Below, piece by piece: positions 1 through 6,050 of a DNA stretch of 20,431 nucleotides. Origin of the DNA: a virus; IMG/VR virus record IMGVR_UViG_3300020446_000103, positions 1-20,431 of that record. One strand, 5' to 3'. Under the pieces are notes generated by a model. That model saw nothing but the letters and a program-made list of their open reading frames with translations. It was not told the origin of the DNA and ran no database searches. The stretch's first letter is position 1; each line of letters opens with the position of its first letter. A program made the position numbers and the translations under genes.

Positions 1-209
1 GGTGCAGTAGCAGTTATCGGTCCTTGAGGACAGGTTGCATATTGCTTACGGTTATAAAAAACTATAGTTGGATTTTGAGTTATCTTCAGATCTCTATCAA
101 CTAAATCACAGGCAGGTTGCACACCTGTTAAAACAAATTCAGTGACAAAAGGAACAGAAGGAATATCAACAGTTGGTATCGTTATCTTCGGTACTTTAAT
201 CGTGGGCAT
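1..209 (-). CDS. Proline-rich hypothetical protein, 3' end cut by window edge
   Basis: The reading frame starts at an ATG whose first base is 209 and stays open for 69 codons to the window edge, so the C-terminus is missing. It begins MPTIKVPKITIPTVDIP, a run of alternating proline, hydrophobic and threonine residues, followed by a less biased part containing Cys34. The start overlaps the end of the upstream zinc-ribbon gene by 14 bases, typical of the translationally coupled genes in this cluster. I do not recognise a named family. Short proline-rich proteins with this kind of N-terminus are, from memory, frequent as hypothetical proteins near the end of marine phage structural clusters. No catalytic motif is visible and no function is proposed. 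Confidence 0.6.
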   Translation of the reverse strand, partial: MPTIKVPKITIPTVDIPSVPFVTEFVLTGVQPACDLVDRDLKITQNPTIVFYNRKQYATCPQGPITATA

Positions 210-363
210 AGGTGGGTAAATAAACCTCTACATCTGTATGACATTTAGGACAGGAAAGGTTTGTCACCATCGTATATTGATCCTGTAAATGTGGAAGACA
301 GTTTTCATCAACACTATGATCTCCGCCCCAAATTAATTCTGTATTACAGTGCCAACAGTTCAT
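196..363 (-). CDS. Small zinc-ribbon protein (CxxC...CxxC), 55 aa
   Basis: A 55-residue frame starts MNCWHCNTELIWGGDHS and ends at a TAA. Two knuckles are visible, C3-W-H-C6 and C38-P-K-C41, separated by 31 residues, the arrangement of a compact treble-clef or zinc-ribbon fold that should bind one zinc ion. Its ATG overlaps the TGA of the upstream membrane-protein gene (ATGA at 360-363), and its own end overlaps the next gene by 14 bases, so it sits firmly inside the operon. Proteins starting with this MNCWHC signature are familiar as conserved hypothetical proteins in marine phages. Regulatory or nucleic-acid binding would be the usual guess for a lone zinc ribbon, but nothing here shows what it binds. 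It is shorter than common gene-finder cut-offs. Confidence 0.75.
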   Translation of the reverse strand: MNCWHCNTELIWGGDHSVDENCLPHLQDQYTMVTNLSCPKCHTDVEVYLPTYAHD

Positions 364-578
364 TTACCAAAAGGGATTGAAATACCAGTGCTGCTAGGCA
401 TTGCGTTATCTAAAGCTTTTGGCATAAGTCCTGATACTTTACCCATAATCTTTTCCATCATCATCTTTTCAAAATTTGGACTTGTCACATATTTGTAACC
501 AGCGTAGCCAGCCCCAATAGTTGTTAATGAAATTAAAAATGATAGGATGGAAAGAATAGAACTTAATTTATTTAGCAT
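360..578 (-). CDS. Small one-span membrane protein, 72 aa
   Basis: This 72-residue protein begins MLNKLSSILSILSFLISL and has a single hydrophobic segment at about residues 6-30, followed by a basic and amphipathic stretch with several methionines and a short Pro/Gly-rich tail. It probably sits in the cytoplasmic membrane with its C-terminus as a soluble tail. Its TGA overlaps the ATG of the zinc-ribbon gene. I recognise no family. Its place at the end of the structural operon, next to an outer-membrane-like gene, would fit a lysis accessory (holin-like) or superinfection-exclusion protein, but there is no second membrane span, lipobox or signal-anchor-release motif that would favour either role. 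Function is left open. Confidence 0.65.
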   Translation of the reverse strand: MLNKLSSILSILSFLISLTTIGAGYAGYKYVTSPNFEKMMMEKIMGKVSGLMPKALDNAMPSSTGISIPFGK

Positions 579-587
579 TTTTTTGAC

Positions 588-719
588 ATGATTAGAGATG
601 CATTTTTGAAGGCATTAGTGCCTGTTACCATTATAACCTTTGTGTCTGTAATGGCTATTGCACCTCTATATGTCACGTTAAGTATGATGACTAGAAGCTA
701 TACTTCAAGCCAACCTTAG
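588..719 (+). CDS. Candidate plus-strand small hydrophobic protein, 43 aa (uncertain)
   Basis: This open frame of 43 codons runs against the rest of the window and fills the only minus-strand intergenic gap of about 110 bases (579-690). It starts MIRDAFLKALVP, has one convincing hydrophobic helix at about residues 10-34 and ends TRSYTSSQP. It overlaps the 3' end of the outer-membrane-like gene tail to tail by 29 bases. There is no Shine-Dalgarno sequence, but most genes here lack one. A competing frame lies on the minus strand: a GTG start at 676 and stop at 572-574, 34 residues, overlapping the start of the 72-aa gene. Both have similar AT bias at the third codon position, so composition does not decide between them; either or neither may be real. 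Confidence 0.25.
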   Translation: MIRDAFLKALVPVTIITFVSVMAIAPLYVTLSMMTRSYTSSQP

Positions 720-1050
720 TTCCGTATGTATTAACGTCATCTGTTACGACAGCGAACTCACCATAAGCATTTAATTTATCGCTTAAATCATATCCGCCAC
801 CAACTTTACCAGAAAGCTTAGTATCAGAATCTCCTACAGAAGGATTGATGAAACTAGGACCACCTTGTAGGTAGAACGATCCGTGCTCTCCCACACTGTT
901 TTCGTAACCGATATGAAGGTCTATTGCATTACCACCCCAATCAGAGCCTACGTTAGTTTGATTAAATTCTGGGTTTAGGTAGAAACCTGCATAAGCTGGA
1001 ACGCTAAGTGCTACAGATGCAGCAGATAGTGTTAAAAGTTTTTTTAGCAT
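691..1050 (-). CDS. Outer-membrane beta-barrel-like protein with signal peptide, 119 aa
   Basis: The N-terminus is a textbook Sec signal peptide: MLKKLLTLSAASVALSVPAYA with a basic start, hydrophobic core and an AYA cleavage site, so the mature protein should begin at Gly22. The mature part has alternating polar and hydrophobic strands with many Gly and aromatic residues (for example HIGYENSVG, GSFYLQGG, KVGGGYDLSDKLNAYGEF) and ends in KVGLKYSF. A terminal Phe preceded by alternating hydrophobics is the usual outer-membrane insertion signal. About 98 mature residues would allow roughly 6-8 strands, a very small barrel. Phages are known to carry outer-membrane proteins that change the host surface (lambda Lom is an example). 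Superinfection exclusion or receptor masking is an inference; a virion role is not excluded. It lies downstream of the fibre genes. Confidence 0.6.
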   Translation of the reverse strand: MLKKLLTLSAASVALSVPAYAGFYLNPEFNQTNVGSDWGGNAIDLHIGYENSVGEHGSFYLQGGPSFINPSVGDSDTKLSGKVGGGYDLSDKLNAYGEFAVVTDDVNTYGTKVGLKYSF

Positions 1051-1084
1051 TTAATTAAAAAAATTACTAAATAACAGTTTAGCG

Positions 1085-1324
1085 TCAATCTACAGTTTCG
1101 CTTGAGACTTCTTGTGATACTTCCTCTTCTTTCACAAGCTCACACAATTCTGCATATTGTGAATTTTTTATATTAAATTCACCTAAAATTTGAGATTTTT
1201 CACTATCAATCTTTGCTTTTTCATTATCTAATTTTTTCCCTTGTTCATCTAAGGCGTTATATTTATCTGCCAAAGCTTGCGCTTCAGCTTTACGCTCTTC
1301 ACATCTCTTAGATAATTTTGACAT
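1085..1324 (-). CDS. Small coiled-coil protein, 79 aa
   Basis: The protein starts MSKLSKRCEERKAEAQALAD and is almost entirely charged and helical. Residues about 5-65 show heptad-like spacing of Leu, Ala and Ile among Lys and Glu, as expected of a coiled coil, and the last 15 residues are an acidic Glu/Val/Ser tail. Two cysteines (Cys8 and Cys61) lie near the two ends of the helix. There is no signal peptide or membrane segment. I recognise no family. It sits between the distal fibre chaperone and the outer-membrane-like gene. A structural or scaffolding role, or a cytoplasmic lysis-related helix, are guesses the sequence does not test. Confidence 0.6.
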   Translation of the reverse strand: MSKLSKRCEERKAEAQALADKYNALDEQGKKLDNEKAKIDSEKSQILGEFNIKNSQYAELCELVKEEEVSQEVSSETVD

Positions 1325-1382
1325 AAAAATAATATAATTATTTTAAATTTTATCTGTTCAGATTGATATCAGCAATGCAGAT

Positions 1383-1820
1383 TTACGAACTAGGTTCTGT
1401 AGGCCATGCAATGTTAAATGGATCTGACTGTGTTGGTACGTCACGCAAAGCCTGTCTATAAGTCTTCCAATCATCAGACAAGGTAAGATCGCTGCTAGCT
1501 CTCCAATCTGTATCTTTTAACTTACGTTCTCTTTCAATTCTTACCTCTCCCCATTTATTATTTGTTAAAGTAGTCTGTTCATCTGAAGTTGTAGATTCTA
1601 CCTTAACTGTATAAGCCTTACCACTATCAACATAAGCATCTACTGTAGATAGCTTTTGTGTCGGTGTTGTATAACTAAGAGTTTCTATAAGTTCTACCAC
1701 GTTGTTTGCTGTTAAAAAGTCTGAGTTAGGGCCAGCAGAAGAAAAGCTAGTATTAGGAAATAACTCTTGAAGTGTACCAGTGCTTTTTACAGTAGTGCCA
1801 TCAATAATTGCGTAGTTCAT
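1383..1820 (-). CDS. Tail fibre assembly chaperone-like protein (Phage_tail_APC C-terminus), 145 aa
   Basis: The last 40 residues carry the signature of the small tail-assembly chaperone family: DWRASSDLTLSDDW, then TYRQALRDVPTQ, then NIAWPTEP. This matches the pattern R..R...L..TDW....D..L.....W..YR..LRD(I/V)..q....i.WP..P known from the Phage_tail_APC family (PF16778). The N-terminal 100 residues are different: a short start NYAIIDGTTV and a region like a small sensor or fibre-contact domain. It follows the second propeller-like tip gene, so it probably helps fold or attach that fibre, as small chaperones downstream of fibre genes do in many phages. The 89-aa protein at 4887-5156 has the same C-terminal module with 32 of 39 identical residues and no gaps, but a different N-terminus. 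Confidence 0.65.
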   Translation of the reverse strand: MNYAIIDGTTVKSTGTLQELFPNTSFSSAGPNSDFLTANNVVELIETLSYTTPTQKLSTVDAYVDSGKAYTVKVESTTSDEQTTLTNNKWGEVRIERERKLKDTDWRASSDLTLSDDWKTYRQALRDVPTQSDPFNIAWPTEPSS

Positions 1821-1862
1821 AATTAATTTAAAAGAACTTTACTTTTAATAATTATAATCATT

Positions 1863-2765
1863 TTACTCTCCATAAACCGCATACCTATCATTATCATAAC
1901 CACCTAGTATAAGCTTTCTATTTTTGTAATCCATTCCTAAAGAATAATTAGCAACTCCACTAGCTGAGCTTGTAATGTAATACCATGTATTTTGACTATG
2001 TGTTCCAGTATAACCACTTCCAGATAAAACCATTTCAGTAGCACCGAAATGAGAGATGGGATAATAAGAATTTGTATATCCTTGAATTACTCCTTGTCCT
2101 GTCCAGACTAAACCATTGCTATTTGAAGCATTATTACCACTAGACCATTTTCTTGTAGTACTTATAGTATTACTACTAATACTAGCTGTGCTTGCTGGTA
2201 TATCATAACCATATAACGCAAAATCACTATTATTTAATGTTATTAAATGAGTTCCGCTATAACAAACGCCTCTTGTATTTGCATTGGTAGGATTATTTGA
2301 TGTACCAGTAGTAAAATCTTGATAACCTATATAAGTTCCTGATGGGTAATTAAAATAATAAAATCTTGCATTAGAAGCTGAAACTGCAACAAATACAGGT
2401 GTATTATCGCCTAAATATGCAACAGTAATATCTGAACCAGTACTACCTATTCCTGATGATGTATGCCCTGCTAAATCAGTTTGAGAACCACTTGGTTGAT
2501 AAAGATTTGCATTACCAGAATATGTACTACCTCCATTACTCCATGCGTAACTACTTGCTGTGTTCCATGAAGCATATATTTTACCTTCTGAATGATCGTA
2601 AAATACACCTTTTCCATTATGAGTGGTATTAGAATTACCCGCAAAAAAGTCAGCAGATGTATTGACAATACTTATAGGTGATGCACCAGAAGTAAAAAAT
2701 CCACTATATGCAGAATCATCGAGACCACCACCACCAGCAGCAGCACGGAGCCTATGCGATCTCAT
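1863..2765 (-). CDS. Distal tail fibre or adhesin, propeller-like repeats, copy B, 300 aa
   Basis: This Ser/Gly/Thr/Tyr/Asn-rich protein lacks a signal peptide. After a short N-terminus it reads DDSAYSGFFTSGASP and then a series of similar units of 40-50 residues: VAYLGDNTPVFVA, RFYYFNYPSG, YSGTHLITL, GLVWTGQGVIQG, and finally SLGMDYKNRKLILGGY ending in YAVYGE. These strand-turn-strand units with alternating hydrophobics resemble blades of a beta-propeller; that fold is my inference. The start overlaps the stop of the MSTIKV gene upstream (ATGA at 2762-2765), suggesting the two form one fibre, stem and tip. It is clearly paralogous along its whole length to the 333-aa protein at 3354-4355, with the C-terminal 28 residues best conserved. 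Likely role: binding a host surface receptor. Confidence 0.6.
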   Translation of the reverse strand: MRSHRLRAAAGGGGLDDSAYSGFFTSGASPISIVNTSADFFAGNSNTTHNGKGVFYDHSEGKIYASWNTASSYAWSNGGSTYSGNANLYQPSGSQTDLAGHTSSGIGSTGSDITVAYLGDNTPVFVAVSASNARFYYFNYPSGTYIGYQDFTTGTSNNPTNANTRGVCYSGTHLITLNNSDFALYGYDIPASTASISSNTISTTRKWSSGNNASNSNGLVWTGQGVIQGYTNSYYPISHFGATEMVLSGSGYTGTHSQNTWYYITSSASGVANYSLGMDYKNRKLILGGYDNDRYAVYGE

Positions 2766-3292
2766 CCTAAATCTCCTATTGTAGCCCCATAAAGTGTGCT
2801 TCCGACTTTAAACAATTCGATTGCTGTAGGTGTTGCACCACCTAAGTCTGGAGCAGAACCACCTCTCCATGTCATAGTAGGCCAAGTTAAAGTGTAACTA
2901 GAACCAGTTGCAGTTACTATAAGAAGCATAGATTGACCAGTGGTTAGACTATCAGTTGCAGTTCTATTTGCTCCTAATGTCCAAGTCTGAACCATTCCGT
3001 TATCTGGATCTAAAGCAACAGAAGAAGCATCAGTTATAGCAAATACATTTTCATTTATTGCATCTTCAAAAACAACGGAACCTGTAAACGTACCACCTGT
3101 TGCAGGTAATCCTAATCCTGAACCGCTAAATGATGTTGCAGTACACGTTCCATCAATACTTACACCTGTTGAACTGGTAACTAATTTCTGATTTCCACTG
3201 TGTTTTAATGCAACACTAGAATCTGATGCTATAGATACTGCGTTATCAGAGTTGGACGGATGTTGTATTTCTTCTACTTTTATTGTCGACAT
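2762..3292 (-). CDS. Tail fibre stem protein, MSTIKV type, copy B, 176 aa
   Basis: The protein begins MSTIKVEEIQHPSNSDN, a start shared with neighbouring fibre genes and common, in my experience, at the N-terminus of marine phage fibre proteins, where it may be the part that docks on the virion. Residues about 45-75 contain GTCTATSFSGSGLGLPATGG, the G-x-x-(T)-A-T-S-F-S-G motif typical of triple-beta fibre shafts. The C-terminal half has WPTMTWRGGSAPDLGG followed by IELFKVGSTLYG, which has a counterpart in the 173-aa protein at 4359-4880 (HWVGGSAPSDGG...). It is coupled to the propeller-like gene downstream by a 4-base overlap. Role: fibre shaft or adaptor. Confidence that it is a fibre protein is good; the exact position in the virion is unknown. 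Confidence 0.65.
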   Translation of the reverse strand: MSTIKVEEIQHPSNSDNAVSIASDSSVALKHSGNQKLVTSSTGVSIDGTCTATSFSGSGLGLPATGGTFTGSVVFEDAINENVFAITDASSVALDPDNGMVQTWTLGANRTATDSLTTGQSMLLIVTATGSSYTLTWPTMTWRGGSAPDLGGATPTAIELFKVGSTLYGATIGDLG

Positions 3293-3353
3293 AATAATTT
3301 ACTGCTTTAGTTTAATTTTACTATTAATTTTAAATATTGTCTCACAAGCAATT

Positions 3354-4355
3354 TTACTCTCCAAAAACTCTATATTTGTCACCGTTATAACCCCCTAATA
3401 TTAATTTTCTATTTTGATAATCTATTCCCAGACTCCAAAGATTTTCTCCATACGCAAATGACCTTATTAAAGTGCTTGTACCATTCATTCCATTGTTAGT
3501 CAATCGTCTATATTCAGCAGTTTGTCTATTACCATTTGTTCCCATAATCACACCATCACCTGTCCAAGCTAATCCATGAAAATTACCGTCATAACCCATT
3601 GTCCATCTTAAGTTTGCTGTCATGTCGTTGGATGAAGCAGTACTTATATTTGATGTACTTGCTGGCATGGGAAAACCATACATATAAGCATTACCACTGC
3701 TGTGAGAACCTCTACGCATTGTTATGATATGTGTTCCAGTAAAAGCTATTTTAGCTTGGTGCATACTAGATGACTCAGGGCCATTAGTCCCACCAATAGT
3801 TATATTGCATTTTCCTATAAAATTACCGCTTGGATATTCAAAAAAATAAAACCTACGATTACTAGAACTGCCAGCAGCTACTAAAACTGGAGTTTGATCT
3901 CCAAGATAACCAACAGTGAAACCGCCAGCGTGCGGATCACCTGCTGTATCACTATTATTGGCATTATCTAAATTTGCAAAAGCAGAGCCATTACTGCTTA
4001 CTGCATAAAAATTAGCGTTTCCAGTATAGGATGAGCCACCATTACTCCAATCCCATATCCAAGGATCAACAGCACTAGTGTAATTGTTATTACCAAATAT
4101 TTTTTGACTATAATTATCAAAAAATGCAGATCCGTAGGCATCATGCGTATTGCCAGATAATCCACTTGTACCAGAAGATGAAAACTCATCATAGGATGAG
4201 TTATCAAAATCTAAAGGACTAGCACTTTTTGAAAAAAATCCACTATGAGCAGCATCATAAGGATCTCCACTTGATACAACAGACAGTGAAGCAGCACCAC
4301 CACCAAGACCTGTCATTGACAAAGGTTTGTTGTATGTCCAAAAATCTTGCTTCAT
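3354..4355 (-). CDS. Distal tail fibre or adhesin, propeller-like repeats, copy A, 333 aa
   Basis: This protein has the same design as the product of 1863-2765 but is 33 residues longer, mostly in the N-terminus (MKQDFWTYNKPLSMTG) and in loops. Repeated units are VGYLGDQTPVLVAAG, RRFYFFEYPSGNFIG, AFTGTHIITM, GLAWTGDGVIMG and SLGIDYQNRKLILGGY, ending YRVFGE. The framework strands are conserved between the two copies while the connecting loops differ in sequence and length, as expected of paralogous receptor-binding proteins recognising different ligands. It follows the 173-aa MSTIKV stem gene by 3 bases. A glycan- or protein-binding propeller at the fibre tip is inferred from pattern; no catalytic residues (such as a glycosidase pair) are recognisable. 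Confidence 0.6.
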   Translation of the reverse strand: MKQDFWTYNKPLSMTGLGGGAASLSVVSSGDPYDAAHSGFFSKSASPLDFDNSSYDEFSSSGTSGLSGNTHDAYGSAFFDNYSQKIFGNNNYTSAVDPWIWDWSNGGSSYTGNANFYAVSSNGSAFANLDNANNSDTAGDPHAGGFTVGYLGDQTPVLVAAGSSSNRRFYFFEYPSGNFIGKCNITIGGTNGPESSSMHQAKIAFTGTHIITMRRGSHSSGNAYMYGFPMPASTSNISTASSNDMTANLRWTMGYDGNFHGLAWTGDGVIMGTNGNRQTAEYRRLTNNGMNGTSTLIRSFAYGENLWSLGIDYQNRKLILGGYNGDKYRVFGE

Positions 4356-4358
4356 TAA

Positions 4359-4880
4359 TTATGATGTTTTACTTTGGTTTCCAATCGCTTTAAATGTAGC
4401 ATCTCCTATTTTTATTATTGTGTAAGAGTAAATATCAACACCACCTGTACCACCATCTGAAGGTGCAGATCCTCCTACCCAATGAGTTAATCCAAAACCT
4501 GTAGTGCCATCGATTGATAATTGTGCAGAATAACCAGCAGCACCAGCATTTGTGATAATAGTCACTGATATAACTTCTCCATAAGACATCTTACTGTTAA
4601 GAGTCTCGGAACTACTAAATCTAATATTAGGTGTAGATGTAGTTGATTCTGTAGTTAAAAAGTAATGCACCATTCCATTTTCTAAATCAATATTTGTATT
4701 ATCACTTAACTTGCCATTAGTTATTTTGACACCTTCTTTAAGTAAACCAGAAAGGTCAACTGACCCAAAAAAAGTTGTAGCTGTACAATCACCATTAACA
4801 GTCGCACCAGTGTTAGTAAGATTGATTGTTGAGGAAGAGTGTTGTCTAGATTGAATGGTATCTACTTTTATTGTTGACAT
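4359..4880 (-). CDS. Tail fibre stem protein, MSTIKV type, copy A, 173 aa
   Basis: It begins MSTIKVDTIQSRQHSSSTIN, the clearest example in this window of the shared fibre start, and continues with GDCTATTFFGSVDLSGLL, a fibre-shaft motif matching that of its paralogue at 2762-3292. The C-terminal half contains HYFLTTESTTST, a SAQLSIDGTTGFGLTHWVGG stretch and a last segment IIKIGDATFKAIGN that parallels IELFKVGSTLYGATIG of the paralogue. The proteins are nearly the same length (173 and 176). It lies 6 bases downstream of the 89-aa chaperone gene and 3 bases upstream of the 333-aa tip gene. Likely forms the stem that carries that tip. Confidence 0.65.
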   Translation of the reverse strand: MSTIKVDTIQSRQHSSSTINLTNTGATVNGDCTATTFFGSVDLSGLLKEGVKITNGKLSDNTNIDLENGMVHYFLTTESTTSTPNIRFSSSETLNSKMSYGEVISVTIITNAGAAGYSAQLSIDGTTGFGLTHWVGGSAPSDGGTGGVDIYSYTIIKIGDATFKAIGNQSKTS

Positions 4881-4886
4881 AATAAT

Positions 4887-5156
4887 TTAGTTAGGTTTTG
4901 TAGGCCAAGTAATATTATCTGGATCGTTTTGTGTTGGGACATCTCTAAGAGCCTGACGATAGGTTTTCCATTCGTCAGAAAGAGTAACATCACTAAAAGC
5001 TCTCCAATCACATTCTGCTAATAAATAATTTCTATGTGTTCGTACATCTTGCCATTTTCCAGCAAGAATTTCAGCATCTGTTGGAAGACTTGCATTGTAT
5101 TCTGCGATTTCTGCATCAGTCATTGCGACTAATACACCATTTAAATACTTGTTCAT
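4887..5156 (-). CDS. Tail fibre assembly chaperone-like protein (Phage_tail_APC), 89 aa
   Basis: The protein begins MNKYLNGVLVAMTDAEIAEY, a common start of short tail-assembly chaperones in which a few residues copy a fibre end and are followed by a 'M(T)xAEIAE' helix. The C-terminal half holds VRTHRNYLLAECDWRAF, then TLSDEWKTYRQALRDVPTQ, then NITWPTKP, the full signature of PF16778. Length is normal for the family. Its ATG shares one base with the stop of the fibre gene at 5156-5998 (TAATG), so the two are translationally coupled; it probably helps that fibre, or the 173/333-aa fibre downstream, to trimerise or attach. The 145-aa protein at 1383-1820 repeats the C-terminal module. Confidence 0.75.
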   Translation of the reverse strand: MNKYLNGVLVAMTDAEIAEYNASLPTDAEILAGKWQDVRTHRNYLLAECDWRAFSDVTLSDEWKTYRQALRDVPTQNDPDNITWPTKPN

Positions 5157-5998
5157 TAGCTTTCTTTAAGTTTGAAAAGAATCATTTCAGTACCTACGTT
5201 AAAAGTACCACTATTGTCAACAGTAAATCTTAAACCAGATACTCTATTTGTTGCAGGTGCATAGTTATAGTGTCTTAATATTCCACTAAATTCAATCCTG
5301 TTTAATTGAGATCCTAGACCTTGAGATATTCCTCTAATCCAACTGTTATTTTCAGTACTAAAGTCTATTTCAAATGATTCACCACCATCATTCCCACTGT
5401 AAGCTACAACAGTACCACCATGATTTATTACTAATCGGTCTTGCAGGTAATTATTTACATAAGGAGAATAATTACCATAATTTTTATAAACGTAGTCCCA
5501 TCCACCAGTTACAACACTGCTGCCTCCATTTATAAATGGTGCAATTTCTACTTTATAGGTTGCAGTTCTAAGAACTTTCTTTCCTACAATTTTATAAACA
5601 CCAGTACTTAATCCACCTGTAGGGTTAAAATCTATTTGAGATGCAGTAGATGTTAATGAAGTTTTGCTTACAAAATCATAAGCACCACCACCACCTGCAT
5701 CTGCATATTCCAACTGTCCTACTGCTTCATTTGCTGGAGTTCCTGTAACGCTTTTTACTCTCAAAAACTTACCAGCCTGAATATTGTTATCTGGCAGAAT
5801 CATTGTATAAGACTGACCAGCAATATGATTGGGAGATTTTATCTTTACACCATGAGTTTGTGCAGAGCAATTTAACCGAATCATTGCGTCATCTCCACCC
5901 GCACCCTTAATCTCTAACTTACCTGTACCGTTAGGAATAATTCTTACATTTCCATCTGCAGTATCAGTTTGAATTTCGTCAACAATAACTTTTGACAT
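5156..5998 (-). CDS. Tail fibre protein with MSKVIVDEIQ start, 280 aa
   Basis: The first ten residues, MSKVIVDEIQ, are a variant of the MSTIKV start. They are followed by GNVRIIPNGTGKLEIKG, a GxGxLxIKG pattern often seen in marine phage fibres, and by a linker with a glycine run (about residues 104-108). The C-terminal 170 residues (from YDFVSKTSLTSTASQIDF on) alternate strands and contain WDYVYKNYGNYSPYVNNY and GLRFTVDNSGTFNVGTEMIL, which resembles a jelly-roll-like fibre tip in which C1q/TNF-like folds are common. That fold is inferred. The gene is preceded by a 52-base gap and coupled to the chaperone gene downstream. Role: virion-attached fibre that contacts the host. Confidence 0.6.
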   Translation of the reverse strand: MSKVIVDEIQTDTADGNVRIIPNGTGKLEIKGAGGDDAMIRLNCSAQTHGVKIKSPNHIAGQSYTMILPDNNIQAGKFLRVKSVTGTPANEAVGQLEYADAGGGGAYDFVSKTSLTSTASQIDFNPTGGLSTGVYKIVGKKVLRTATYKVEIAPFINGGSSVVTGGWDYVYKNYGNYSPYVNNYLQDRLVINHGGTVVAYSGNDGGESFEIDFSTENNSWIRGISQGLGSQLNRIEFSGILRHYNYAPATNRVSGLRFTVDNSGTFNVGTEMILFKLKES

Positions 5999-6050
5999 AT
6001 TTAAAAACTGTTTTTTCTATTGTAAATCATATTTATAAATATATCCACTT

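Noticed and set aside
612-626. Inverted repeat AGGCA-TTAG-TGCCT as a possible terminator
   Set aside because: The stem is only five base pairs and no T run follows on the transcribed strand.
3998-4207. 69-residue minus-strand frame inside the 333-aa tip gene (and a like one at 2471-2668 in the 300-aa gene)
   Set aside because: Both are out-of-frame readings of paralogous DNA, Met/Leu/Ile-rich by base composition; the similarity follows from the parent genes.
6030-6041. TATAAATA, like a T4-type late promoter, before the fibre gene at 5156-5998
   Set aside because: It occurs on both strands as a palindrome in an AT-rich gap, and a siphovirus-type tail block gives no reason to expect T4-like late transcription.
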